Positions 34,217-42,046 are shown, counted from the stretch's first letter. The stretch is 64,000 bases of DNA from an uncultured Prevotella sp. (GCA_900315835.1 ONAR01000001.1:118210-182209); one strand, 5' to 3'. Translations and numbers: made by a program. Notes: generated by a model from the sequence alone, not told the origin.

Positions 34217-34256
34217 ATGGGCCTGCCGTTTTCACGACAGGCCCATTTGTTTTTAC
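34217..34256 (+). terminator. trp attenuator (intrinsic terminator)
   Basis: Arms ATGGGCCTG (34217-34225) and CAGGCCCAT (34238-34246) with a 12-base loop are followed by TTTGTTTTTA. It ends 40 bp before trpD, after the Trp-rich leader peptide, so it is placed to stop transcription when tryptophan is plentiful. Confidence 0.85.
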
Positions 34257-34295
34257 GTCAGTTTGTATCTAACAACAATTAAACATCATACGATT

Positions 34296-35300
34296 ATGGA
34301 CATCACAAGTATTTTCAATCGTCTGCTCAACCATGAGGAGTTGAAGCGTGAAGAAACCAAGGAATTGCTCATTGCCATTACGCGTGGCGAACTGTCCGAT
34401 CCCGAGATTACAGCATTGCTCACCGCCATTCAGATGCGCGGCATCTCAGTGGAGGAGCTGTTGGGCTTCCGCGACGGCATCCTTGAAACCGGTGTACCTG
34501 TTCCATTGGATTGCGACCGCTACATCGACGTCGTGGGTACGGGCGGTGACCGCAAGAACACATTTAACATCTCCACCACCTCATGCTTCGTCATCGCTGG
34601 CGCCGGCTACAAGGTCGCCAAGCACGGCAACTACGCTGCGACAAGCGTCAGCGGTGCATCTAATGTCATCAAGAATCACGGTGTGGTGTTCACCGATGAT
34701 ATTGACAAACTCAACCGTTCCATCAACGAGTGCGGCATTGTTTATCTCCATGCCCAGCTCTTCGCCAAAGCCATGAAGTTTGTCGGCGCCATCCGCAAGG
34801 CCCTTCCGTTCCCCACCTTCTTCAATCTGCTCGGCCCCATCATCAATCCCTCGCGTCCGCAGTGCCAGCTCTTGGGTACGGCTACGCTCGACCAGATGCG
34901 CCTCTATCAGCAGGTGTATCAGAAGATAGGCATCGATTACGGCATTGTCAACAGCATCGACGGCTACGATGAGATCTCGCTTACGGGCGACTTCAAGGTC
35001 ATCACCAACAGCTATGAGCGCGTGTTCAAGCCCTCCGACCTCGGCTTCGCCATTGCCAAACCTGAGGAGCTTGTCGGTGGCGCCACCGAGGAAGAGGCTA
35101 AGGAAATCTTCGATAACGTATTGGCCAACACTGCCCTGCCCGCACAGAAGAACATTGTCTTGGCCAACGCTGCCTTCGGCATTCAGGTGCTCGAACGTGG
35201 AAAGAAGACCATTGAGGAGTGCATCGACATTGCCCGCGAGAGCATCGACAGCGGTGCCGCCCTGCGCACATTCAAGAAGTTTGTTGAACTCAACAAGTAA
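34296..35300 (+). CDS. trpD: Anthranilate phosphoribosyltransferase
   Basis: A 334-residue enzyme adding phosphoribose from PRPP to anthranilate (second step of Trp synthesis). The glycine-rich PRPP motif DVVGTGGDRKNTFNISTTSCFVIAGAG is present, followed by KHGNYAATSVSGASNVIKNHG and the conserved LGPIINPSRPQCQLLG. The start at 34296 gives the usual N-terminus (DITSIFNRLLNHEELKREE); an upstream TTG at 34263 is disregarded. First structural gene of the operon, under the attenuator; trpC follows after 18 bp. Confidence 0.95.
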   Translation: MDITSIFNRLLNHEELKREETKELLIAITRGELSDPEITALLTAIQMRGISVEELLGFRDGILETGVPVPLDCDRYIDVVGTGGDRKNTFNISTTSCFVIAGAGYKVAKHGNYAATSVSGASNVIKNHGVVFTDDIDKLNRSINECGIVYLHAQLFAKAMKFVGAIRKALPFPTFFNLLGPIINPSRPQCQLLGTATLDQMRLYQQVYQKIGIDYGIVNSIDGYDEISLTGDFKVITNSYERVFKPSDLGFAIAKPEELVGGATEEEAKEIFDNVLANTALPAQKNIVLANAAFGIQVLERGKKTIEECIDIARESIDSGAALRTFKKFVELNK

Positions 35301-35318
35301 TCTTTCAATAGTCAACCG

Positions 35319-36107
35319 ATGGATATCTTAGAAGAAATCGTTGCCCATAAGCGCGTTGAGATTGCCGAGCGCCAGCGCTACGTTCCCTTGCAGCAGTTTG
35401 TCGGTGAGGTGCAGCGCATGGTTGACGAGGGCCGCCCCGCCTCGATGCGTGAGGCCCTGATGCAGTCGCCCACCGGTATCATCGCCGAGTTCAAGCGCAA
35501 GAGTCCCTCGAAAGGTTGGATCCACCGAGACGCCCGTGTAGAGGATGTGACACCCGTGTATCAGGCCAATGGTGCCAGCGCCCTGAGCATTCTCACCGAC
35601 ACCGCCTATTTCGGCGGCTACGATGAGTTCATCCAGCGGTCGCGCGCTGCCGGCGTGACGATACCAATCCTTTACAAGAACTTCGTCATCACCGACTATC
35701 AGCTTTTCCAGGCCCGTTTCTGTGGAGCGTCGGCTGTGTTGCTCATCGCTGCCACGCTGACCAAGGAGGAGTGCCGCCACCTGCAGCAGATGGCGCATGC
35801 CCTGGGGCTGGAGACGTTGCTCGAGATGCACAATGAGCGCGACTTCGACTATGCCGACCTCGAGCCCGACATGTATGGCATCAACAACCGCAACCTTGGT
35901 ACATTCGTCACCGATGTGGAGAACAGCTTCCGTCTGGCCTCGCGTCTGCCCGACGGCGTGTGCAAGGTGAGCGAGAGCGGCATCAGTCAGCCCGAGACCG
36001 TGCGACGACTGCGTCAGGCCGGTTTCCGCGGGTTCCTGATGGGTGAGCATTTCATGAAAGCCGAACAACCGGGCGAGGCGCTGAAACAATTCATTGAAGC
36101 ACTATGA
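35319..36107 (+). CDS. trpC: Indole-3-glycerol-phosphate synthase
   Basis: A 262-residue TIM barrel that closes the indole ring to make indole-3-glycerol phosphate. Family motifs: DILEEIVAHKRVEIAERQ at the N-terminus, IIAEFKRKSPSKGWI (catalytic Glu and Lys), ALSILTDTAYFGG, ILYKNFVITDYQ, LEMHNERD, GINNRNLGTF and the phosphate-binding VSESGISQPE with FLMGEHFMK. Its stop overlaps the trpF start by four bases (ATGA), indicating translational coupling. Confidence 0.95.
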   Translation: MDILEEIVAHKRVEIAERQRYVPLQQFVGEVQRMVDEGRPASMREALMQSPTGIIAEFKRKSPSKGWIHRDARVEDVTPVYQANGASALSILTDTAYFGGYDEFIQRSRAAGVTIPILYKNFVITDYQLFQARFCGASAVLLIAATLTKEECRHLQQMAHALGLETLLEMHNERDFDYADLEPDMYGINNRNLGTFVTDVENSFRLASRLPDGVCKVSESGISQPETVRRLRQAGFRGFLMGEHFMKAEQPGEALKQFIEAL

Positions 36108-36811
36108 AGATAAAGGTTTGCGGCATGCGCGATGCCCAAAACATTCGCGACGTAGCGGCGTTGGATATCGATCTGATGGGCTTCATCTTCTATCCCAAGA
36201 GCCCGCGCTTTGTCAGTCTGATTTCCTCGCAGGCCGGCATCATTCCCGACTACAGCCCCGAGCGCCTCAACATGGCCGTCAACGCCGACGGCAAGCCGGG
36301 CTACATCTTTCCGAAGCGCATCAAGCGTGTGGGGGTGTTTGTCGATGAGATGCCTCAGACCATCATCACCTACGTATACAATTATTCGCTCGACTATATC
36401 CAATTGCACGGTAAAGAGACGCCGACGCTCATCGACAACCTGCGCCGCACGCTTGTGCCCGACCTTGTGCCCGACATCAAGGTCATCAAGGCCTTCGGCA
36501 TCACTTCGGCCGATGACCTACAGCAGTGCGAAGCCTACGAGGGTTATGCCGACCTGTTCTTGTTCGACACGCGCACACCGCTCAAGGGCGGTAGCGGCCG
36601 GCAGTTCAACTGGAGCGTGCTCGAGGCCTACCACGGCCGCACGCCCTTTCTGCTCAGTGGCGGCATTGGCCCCGAAGACGCTGACCGCGTCAAGGCTTTC
36701 CACCATCCGCAGTGTGTAGGCATCGATCTCAATAGCCGATTTGAAACCGCTCCCGCCATGAAGGATGTGGAGCTATTAAGCAAGTTTATTAAACAGATTA
36801 AAGATGAATAA
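36104..36811 (+). CDS. trpF: Phosphoribosylanthranilate isomerase
   Basis: A 235-residue TIM barrel converting phosphoribosylanthranilate to CdRP. The catalytic Cys is in the N-terminal KVCGMRDAQN, the general acid Asp in FLFDTRTPLKGGSGRQFNW, and the phosphate site in LSGGIGPEDADRV and GIDLNSRFETAPAMKD. It is about 30 residues longer than many TrpF proteins because of an insertion near 45-70 (SPERLNMAVNADGKPG). It overlaps trpC by 4 bases and trpA by 8 bases. Confidence 0.94.
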   Translation: MKIKVCGMRDAQNIRDVAALDIDLMGFIFYPKSPRFVSLISSQAGIIPDYSPERLNMAVNADGKPGYIFPKRIKRVGVFVDEMPQTIITYVYNYSLDYIQLHGKETPTLIDNLRRTLVPDLVPDIKVIKAFGITSADDLQQCEAYEGYADLFLFDTRTPLKGGSGRQFNWSVLEAYHGRTPFLLSGGIGPEDADRVKAFHHPQCVGIDLNSRFETAPAMKDVELLSKFIKQIKDE

Positions 36812-37634
36812 AATTAACCAAGTCTTTTCAAGCCGTGGCGACCGCAAGTTGCTCAGCCTGTATTTCTGCGCCGGTTGCCCAACGCTCGAGGGCACGGGCG
36901 ACGTCATCAAGGCCATGGAGCGCCACGGCATCGACTTCATAGAGGTGGGCATTCCCTTCAGCGACCCCTTGGCCGACGGCCCCGTCATTCAGTCGGCCGG
37001 TACGGTAGCCTTGAAGAACGGCATGACGCTGCGCCATCTCTTCGCCCAACTGAAAGCCATCAAGGATGAGATCCATATCCCCCTCATCCTCATGGGTTAT
37101 CTCAATCCCATCATGCACTATGGCATTGAGGCCTTCTTCAAGAGTTGCGTCGAGAGCGGCGTCTCAGGCACCATCATCCCCGACCTGCCCTTCGACGACT
37201 ATCAGCAGGTGGTGAAGCCAATTGCCGACAAATACGACATACGCGTCATCATGATGATTACCCCTGAGACCAGCGACGAACGCATCCGCTTCATCGATGA
37301 CAACACCGATGGCTTCATCTATATGGTCAGTTCGGCCAGCGTCACCGGCGCTCAGCAGAGCTTCAACGGGAAGAAGATCGCCTATTTCAATCATATCAAC
37401 AACATGCACCTGCGCAACCCGCGCATGATTGGCTTCGGCATCAGCAACAAGCAGACGCTCGAAAGTGCACAGCAAAACGCCGCCGGTGCCATCATTGGCA
37501 GTAAGTTCGTGACCTTGCTTAACGAGACAAAAGACCCAGATAAAGCGCTTGACGAATTGATGGAATGCCTAAGCCTCACCCCCGCCACCCCCCTAAGCCT
37601 CACCCCCGCCCCTCCCCAAAGGGGAGGGGAGTGA
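36804..37634 (+). CDS. trpA: Tryptophan synthase alpha subunit, with a repeat-derived C-terminal tail
   Basis: A 276-residue subunit that cleaves indole-3-glycerol phosphate to indole and glyceraldehyde 3-phosphate. The active-site Glu is in DFIEVGIPFSDPLADGPVIQ and the catalytic Asp in GTIIPDLPFDDYQQ; SSASVTGA and GFGISNKQTLESA bind phosphate. The core ends at about residue 255. The last ~20 residues, starting at SLTPATPLSLTPAPP and ending RGGE, are encoded by an inverted partial copy of the C/G-rich palindromic repeat (37570-37632) and have no counterpart in ordinary TrpA. The overlap with trpF (8 bp) indicates coupling. Confidence 0.95.
   Translation: MNKINQVFSSRGDRKLLSLYFCAGCPTLEGTGDVIKAMERHGIDFIEVGIPFSDPLADGPVIQSAGTVALKNGMTLRHLFAQLKAIKDEIHIPLILMGYLNPIMHYGIEAFFKSCVESGVSGTIIPDLPFDDYQQVVKPIADKYDIRVIMMITPETSDERIRFIDDNTDGFIYMVSSASVTGAQQSFNGKKIAYFNHINNMHLRNPRMIGFGISNKQTLESAQQNAAGAIIGSKFVTLLNETKDPDKALDELMECLSLTPATPLSLTPAPPQRGGE
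37570..37632 (-). repeat. C/G-rich palindromic repeat, inverted copies in the trpA 3' end
   Basis: Two AAGCCTCACCCCC-type half units and one CCCCTCCCCAAAGGGGAGGGG palindrome, in the opposite orientation to the copies at 37721-37823 and 38411-38656. They run through the last codons of trpA up to its stop. Confidence 0.8.
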
Positions 37635-37670
37635 AATGTTAGATAAACCATTTATATTAATATTAAGCAA

Positions 37671-38231
37671 ATGATTAAAGATCCTCATCTTTCAGAAGAT
37701 TGCAAAACACCCATTAAGCATTCTACTCCCCTCCCCTTTGGGGAGGGGTCAGGGGGTGAGGCTTCAAGATCCGCATTACATTCTACTCCCCTCCCCTTTG
37801 GGGAGGGGTCAGGGGGTGAGGCTGGTGATGGTGAGGCTGAGGCTTGTGAGTCTGCCGCCTACATGACCGCTTCTCCCGATCGATATGTTCTTCTGAAGAA
37901 GTTTGCCAATGAAAACAAACGCAATATGACGGTTGCTGAAAGATACCTTTGGGAACATCTTCGTGACTATCAGCATACTTATCATTTCAGGCGACAACAT
38001 ATCATTGGAGATTATATTGTCGATTTCGTTAGCTTAGAATACAAAATAGTTATTGAAGTCGATGGAGGTTATCACGCAGAACCAAGACAGAAGGAAGATG
38101 TTGCTCGAAGAACAGAAAGTCTTAATCGATTGGGGTTTGATGTAGTCAGATTCACAAACGAAGAGGTTCTCTTCGACACTGAAAAGACGATGGAGAGATT
38201 ATGGGGAATAATGGAAAGGATCAATACCTAA
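37671..38231 (+). CDS. DUF559-type (restriction-endonuclease-fold) protein inserted in the trp operon
   Basis: A 186-residue ORF between trpA and trpB. Residues about 75-185 match the DUF559/Vsr-like endonuclease-fold family: LLKKFANENKRNMTVAERYLWEHLRDYQ, HFRRQHIIGDYIVDFVSLEYKIVIEVDGGYH (candidate active-site Asp and Glu-Val-Asp) and RRTESLNRLGFDVVRFTNEEVL. Residues about 17-58 are encoded by two copies of the C/G-rich repeat (STPLPFGEGSGGEA twice). It has no place in tryptophan synthesis; such genes are common cargo in Bacteroidetes and of unknown role. A true start could be an internal ATG (e.g. MTASPDRYVLL), which would leave the repeats outside the protein. Confidence 0.72.
   Translation: MIKDPHLSEDCKTPIKHSTPLPFGEGSGGEASRSALHSTPLPFGEGSGGEAGDGEAEACESAAYMTASPDRYVLLKKFANENKRNMTVAERYLWEHLRDYQHTYHFRRQHIIGDYIVDFVSLEYKIVIEVDGGYHAEPRQKEDVARRTESLNRLGFDVVRFTNEEVLFDTEKTMERLWGIMERINT
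37721..37823 (+). repeat. C/G-rich palindromic repeat, two direct copies in the DUF559 gene
   Basis: Units at 37721-37763 and 37781-37823, each TTCTACTCCCCTCCCC, then TTTGGGGAGGGG and GGGGGTGAGGCT. The copy-to-copy distance is exactly 60 bp. They read in frame as STPLPFGEGSGGEA. Confidence 0.85.
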
Positions 38232-38374
38232 CAGCCTCACCCCCTAACCCCTCCAGCCTCACCCCCTAACCCCAATGATAAATGAATCATTAAGGTTAAG
38301 GTAAGTGAATCATAAAGTAAAAGGTATATCAATCATTAAGTAATAGAAGATATTAAATTAAAAACAAGAAGATA
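38232..38374. other. 143-bp spacer before trpB with degenerate repeats
   Basis: Begins with two AGCCTCACCCCCTAACCCC-type half units of the C/G-rich repeat (38231-38273), then an A/T-rich part with three imperfect copies of AATCATTAAG. There is no gene and no clear promoter or terminator. Confidence 0.6.
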
Positions 38375-39850
38375 ATGGAAAAGGAAAATTTCAAATCAAA
38401 CAAGGCCTCCACATCCGCCATGCTTTCTACTCCCCTCCCCATTGGGGAGGGGCATGGGGGAGAGGCTTTAACATCCGCCATGCATTCTACTCCCCTCCCC
38501 ATTGGGGAGGGGCATGGGGGAGAGGGAGAGGCTTTAACATCCGCCATGCATTCTACTCCCCTCCCCTTTGGGGAGGGGCATGGGGGTGAGGCTTTCACAT
38601 CCTCATCGCATTCTACTCCCCTCCCCTTTGGGGAGGGGCCGGGGGTGAGGCTTGAAAGTCCAACTAAGAACGGATTCTTCGGCCCTTATGGCGGCGCTTA
38701 TGTGCCGGAGATATTATACAAATGTGTACACGACCTGCAGGACCAGTACAAGGCTGTGCTCGAGTCGAAGGAGTTTCAGGATGAGTACTATGCCCTGCTC
38801 AAGGACTATGTGGGTCGGCCGTCGCCGCTCTATTACGCCCGCCGCATGAGCGAGCGCTATGGCTGCAAGCTCTATCTGAAGCGTGAGGACCTCAACCACA
38901 CCGGCGCACACAAGATTAACAACACCATCGGTCAGATTCTTTTGGCCCGCAAGATGGGTAAGACGCGTATCATTGCCGAGACCGGAGCCGGTCAGCATGG
39001 CGTGGCTACGGCAACGGTGTGCGCGTTGTTTGGTATGGAGTGCGAGATCTTCATGGGTAAGACCGACGTCGAGCGCCAACACACCAATGTGGAGCGCATG
39101 CGCATGCTCGGCGCCAAGGTGCATCCGGTGACCACGGGCAACATGACGCTCAGTGATGCCTGCTCGGCCGCCATACGCGACTGGTGCTGCCACCCCGAGG
39201 ACACTTACTACCTCGTCGGTTCGACGATGGGGCCGCATCCCTATCCCGACATCGTGGCGAAGCTGCAGGCCGTCATCTCAAAGGAAATCAAATGGCAGCT
39301 CAAGGAGAAGGAAGGACGTGACTATCCCGACTATCTCATCGCTTGCGTTGGCGGTGGCAGCAATGCCGCTGGCACCATTTACCACTACGTCGATGACGAC
39401 CGTGTGAAGATTGTGTTGGCTGAGGCTGGTGGCCATGGCATCGACACTGACTATACTGCCGCCACCATCCACTGCGGCACCGAGGGCATCATCCACGGCG
39501 CCCGTACACTGGTCATGCAGAACGACGACGGTCAGATTGAAGAAGCCTTCACCATCTCGGCAGGTCTCGACTACCCCGGCATCGGCCCAATGCACGCTTA
39601 CCTCTCCAAGATTGGACGCGAGCAGGTGCTGGCCATCAACGATGATGAGGCCATCCGCGCCGGTTATGAGCTGACGCGCACCGAGGGCATCATCCCCGCC
39701 ATCGAGAGCGCCCACGCCGTGGCTGCGCTGCAGAAGTTGACCTTCAAACCCGACGACGTCGTGGTATTGACGGTCAGTGGCCGTGGCGACAAGGACATTG
39801 AAACTTATCTTAAAAACAAAGACATGGCAGGAGAATATGGCAAGTTTTAA
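38375..39850 (+). CDS. trpB: Tryptophan synthase beta subunit with a ~90-residue repeat-encoded N-terminal extension
   Basis: A 491-residue PLP enzyme condensing indole and serine; typical TrpB is about 390-400. The normal protein starts near residue 98 (NGFFGPYGGAYVPEIL). The PLP lysine is Lys180 in HTGAHKINN; GGGSNAAG, the Glu-rich ETGAGQHG and the C-terminal SGRGDKD are intact, so the core looks functional. Residues about 12-94 are four repeats of about 20 residues with STPLPFGEGHGGEA, encoded by four copies of the palindromic repeat (60, 66, 60 and 60 bp, all multiples of three). A shorter start is not obvious: no ATG/GTG with a good context lies just before residue 98, though internal ATG codons occur in each repeat (TSAM). 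trpE overlaps the 3' end by 14 bases. Confidence 0.95.
   Translation: MEKENFKSNKASTSAMLSTPLPIGEGHGGEALTSAMHSTPLPIGEGHGGEGEALTSAMHSTPLPFGEGHGGEAFTSSSHSTPLPFGEGPGVRLESPTKNGFFGPYGGAYVPEILYKCVHDLQDQYKAVLESKEFQDEYYALLKDYVGRPSPLYYARRMSERYGCKLYLKREDLNHTGAHKINNTIGQILLARKMGKTRIIAETGAGQHGVATATVCALFGMECEIFMGKTDVERQHTNVERMRMLGAKVHPVTTGNMTLSDACSAAIRDWCCHPEDTYYLVGSTMGPHPYPDIVAKLQAVISKEIKWQLKEKEGRDYPDYLIACVGGGSNAAGTIYHYVDDDRVKIVLAEAGGHGIDTDYTAATIHCGTEGIIHGARTLVMQNDDGQIEEAFTISAGLDYPGIGPMHAYLSKIGREQVLAINDDEAIRAGYELTRTEGIIPAIESAHAVAALQKLTFKPDDVVVLTVSGRGDKDIETYLKNKDMAGEYGKF
38411..38656 (+). repeat. Four tandem 60-bp palindromic repeats inside trpB
   Basis: Copies at 38411-38470, 38471-38536 (66 bp, with a 6-bp GAGGGA-type duplication), 38537-38596 and 38597-38656. 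Each has ACATCCGCCATG, then CTCCCCTCCCC, ATTGGGGAGGGG or TTTGGGGAGGGG, then GGGGGNGAGGCTT. The central hairpin CCCCTCCCC/GGGGAGGGG is strong. The reading frame of trpB is open through all of them. Confidence 0.92.
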
Positions 39851-41246
39851 TTATACCACCAAGTGCCGCCGTGTGCTTGGCGACCTCGTCACACCTGTGG
39901 CGCTCTATATGCGGTTGCGTGACCTCTATCCGCAGTCTATGCTCATGGAGAGCTCCGACTATCATGGCAACGAAAACGCCAAGAGCTTTATCGGCATCCA
40001 TCCCATGGCCTCCATTCAGGTGAGCCATGGCCGCATCATCATGCTCTTCCCCGATGGAAAGCGGGAGGAGCGCATCGTACCCGTGGAGAACAGCAGTCGC
40101 CCGAAGGAAACCGTAGCCAAGGCGCTCAACGACTTCATGCACGCCTTCCACATCGAGGGCGAGGGCAGTCAGCACTACGGCATCTTCGGCTATACGGCAG
40201 CCAACGCCGTACGCTACTTCGAGAACATTCCCGTGAAGGATACGACGATGGAGCGCAACGATGCACCTGACATGCTCTACTTGCTGTTCAAGGATATCAT
40301 CGTGTTTGACCATTTCAACAACATGATGGATTATATCACCCTCGGCAGCGAAGACGACCTGCAGCTGTTGCAGACTGCGGCAGCCCGTACCAACGTGAAG
40401 GCCTTTGGTTTCCGCGCTGTTGGCGAGACCACGTCGACGCTCACCGACGAAGAGCATAAGGCCAACGTGCGCCGCTGTGTGAAGCACTGTCTGCGTGGCG
40501 ACGTCTTCCAGATTGTCATCAGCCGCCGCTTCGTACAGAAATACGAGGGCGACGACTTCAAGCTCTATCGCGCCCTGCGAGCCATCAATCCGAGTCCTTA
40601 CCTGTTCTACTTCGACTTCGGCGGCTTCCGCATCTTCGGTTCCTCGCCCGAGACCCACAACCGCATCGTGGGCAACAGCGCCTTCATCGACCCCATCGCC
40701 GGAACGACGAAGCGCACGGGTGACGTGGAGCAGGACCGCAAGAATGCCGAGTTCCTGCGCAATGACCCGAAGGAGAATGCGGAGCATGTGATGCTCGTCG
40801 ACCTGGCCCGCAACGACCTTAGCCGCAACTGCCACGACGTCAAGGTGGAGTTCTATAAAGACATGCAGTTCTACAGCCACGTCATTCACTTAGTGAGCCG
40901 CGTGCGTGGTGAGCTTGACCCTGGCGCCGACCATTTCATGGAGTTCATCGATACCTTCCCCGCCGGTACGCTGAGTGGTGCCCCGAAGGTGCGCGCCCTG
41001 CAGCTCATCAACGAGATGGAGCCGCACAACCGCGGCGCTTACGGCGGATGCATCGGCAGCTTCAATTTCAACGGCGACCTCAATCAGGCCATCGTCATCC
41101 GTACGTTCATCAGCCGCAACGGCGAGCTGTGGTTCCAGGCCGGCAGCGGCGTGACGGCAAAGAGCAACGATGAATATGAACTGCAGGAGAGCAACAATAA
41201 GCTCGGCGCATTGGTCAAAGCAATAAAAGAAGCGGAAAAACTATGA
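39837..41246 (+). CDS. trpE: Anthranilate synthase component I
   Basis: A 469-residue chorismate-binding subunit that makes anthranilate from chorismate and ammonia. The C-terminal chorismate-enzyme domain includes DVFQIVISRRFVQKYEG, PSPYLFYFDFGGFRIFGSSPETH, IDPIAGTTKRTGD, HVMLVDLARNDLSRN, and FPAGTLSGAPKVRALQLINEMEP with GAYGGCIG. The start at 39837 is set by an AGGAG-like sequence just upstream, unusual for this genome, and overlaps the trpB end by 14 bases. A longer frame from 39777 lies wholly inside trpB. The N-terminal SS-D-Y-H-G stretch (LMESSDYHG) is the region of Trp feedback binding in this family. Confidence 0.95.
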   Translation: MASFNYTTKCRRVLGDLVTPVALYMRLRDLYPQSMLMESSDYHGNENAKSFIGIHPMASIQVSHGRIIMLFPDGKREERIVPVENSSRPKETVAKALNDFMHAFHIEGEGSQHYGIFGYTAANAVRYFENIPVKDTTMERNDAPDMLYLLFKDIIVFDHFNNMMDYITLGSEDDLQLLQTAAARTNVKAFGFRAVGETTSTLTDEEHKANVRRCVKHCLRGDVFQIVISRRFVQKYEGDDFKLYRALRAINPSPYLFYFDFGGFRIFGSSPETHNRIVGNSAFIDPIAGTTKRTGDVEQDRKNAEFLRNDPKENAEHVMLVDLARNDLSRNCHDVKVEFYKDMQFYSHVIHLVSRVRGELDPGADHFMEFIDTFPAGTLSGAPKVRALQLINEMEPHNRGAYGGCIGSFNFNGDLNQAIVIRTFISRNGELWFQAGSGVTAKSNDEYELQESNNKLGALVKAIKEAEKL

Positions 41247-41806
41247 AGATTATCATTATAGACAACTACGACTCGTTCACCTACAACCTCGCCCATCTCG
41301 TGAAGCAGTTGGGCGCCGAGGTTGATGTGGTGCGTAACGACCAGTTTGAGTTGCCCCTGTTGGAGCAATACGACAAGATTATCCTCAGTCCGGGCCCGGG
41401 CATCCCCTCCGAGGCCGGATTGCTGCTCGATGTCATCAAGACCTATGCCGGGCGCAAGCCAATGCTCGGCGTGTGTCTCGGTCATCAGGCCATCGGTGAG
41501 GTGTTCGGCGGCAAGCTCGTCAACCTCTCGCAGGTCTATCATGGCGTGGCTACCGACTGTGAGCATTTCGGCAATGACTACATCTTCGACGGTCTGCCAA
41601 CCCACTTCGAAGTGGGTCGCTATCACAGTTGGGTGGTGAGCCGCGATGGGTTCCCTGACTGCCTGGAGATTACCGCCCTCAGTCCCGACGGCGAAATCAT
41701 GGGCTTGAAACACAAGCAGTTTGACGTGCATGGCATCCAGTTCCATCCCGAGAGCGTCCTCACGCCGATGGGCAAGCGCATCATGGAGAACTGGCTGAAG
41801 GGGTAA
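41243..41806 (+). CDS. trpG: Anthranilate synthase component II (glutamine amidotransferase)
   Basis: A 187-residue class-I glutamine amidotransferase supplying ammonia to TrpE. The nucleophile Cys is in GVCLGHQAIGEVFGG; the His-Glu pair is in HGIQFHPESVLTP; IIDNYDSFTYNLAH opens the domain. The trpE stop overlaps its start by four bases (ATGA), so the subunits are coupled. Last gene of the trp operon. It may also serve PabB, as in many bacteria, but nothing here shows that. Confidence 0.95.
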   Translation: MKIIIIDNYDSFTYNLAHLVKQLGAEVDVVRNDQFELPLLEQYDKIILSPGPGIPSEAGLLLDVIKTYAGRKPMLGVCLGHQAIGEVFGGKLVNLSQVYHGVATDCEHFGNDYIFDGLPTHFEVGRYHSWVVSRDGFPDCLEITALSPDGEIMGLKHKQFDVHGIQFHPESVLTPMGKRIMENWLKG

Positions 41807-41873
41807 TTCGCCTCGTTCCCTCATAGAGGCTCAGCCGATAATGTCCGTGGTGATGTACGCCACCGGTGACAGT

Positions 41874-42046
41874 GTAGTGGCCGGCCTGGTGCCGGCCACC
41901 AGCCGCCGGTGTTGCGGGCGTGTCTCCATCTGCAATGAAATCCGCGTTATCCGCGTGAGAAACTTACTGCGCTTACGCTAATCGCGCTGATGTGTGGGAA
42001 AAATGCCATACCAAGGGGTGGTGGCCGGCACCAGGCCGGCCACTAC
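41874..42046. repeat. Pair of 29-bp GC palindromes in inverted orientation (MITE-like, 173 bp)
   Basis: Copies at 41874-41902 (GTAGTGGCCGGCCTGGTGCC...) and 42018-42046 (its inverse) flank 115 bp that contains ATCCGCGTTATCCGCGTGAG and no ORF. The same 29-bp sequence is at 6472-6500. The pair could be a small element with terminal inverted repeats or two independent palindromes. With the hairpin at 42112-42157 it fills the 377-bp gap between trpG and prfC. Confidence 0.6.

Noticed and set aside
38353-38598. 81-codon minus-strand frame through the trpB repeats (Pro/Ser/Gly-rich)
   Set aside because: The palindromic repeat is open on both strands. The plus frame continues into a real enzyme; the minus frame leads nowhere.
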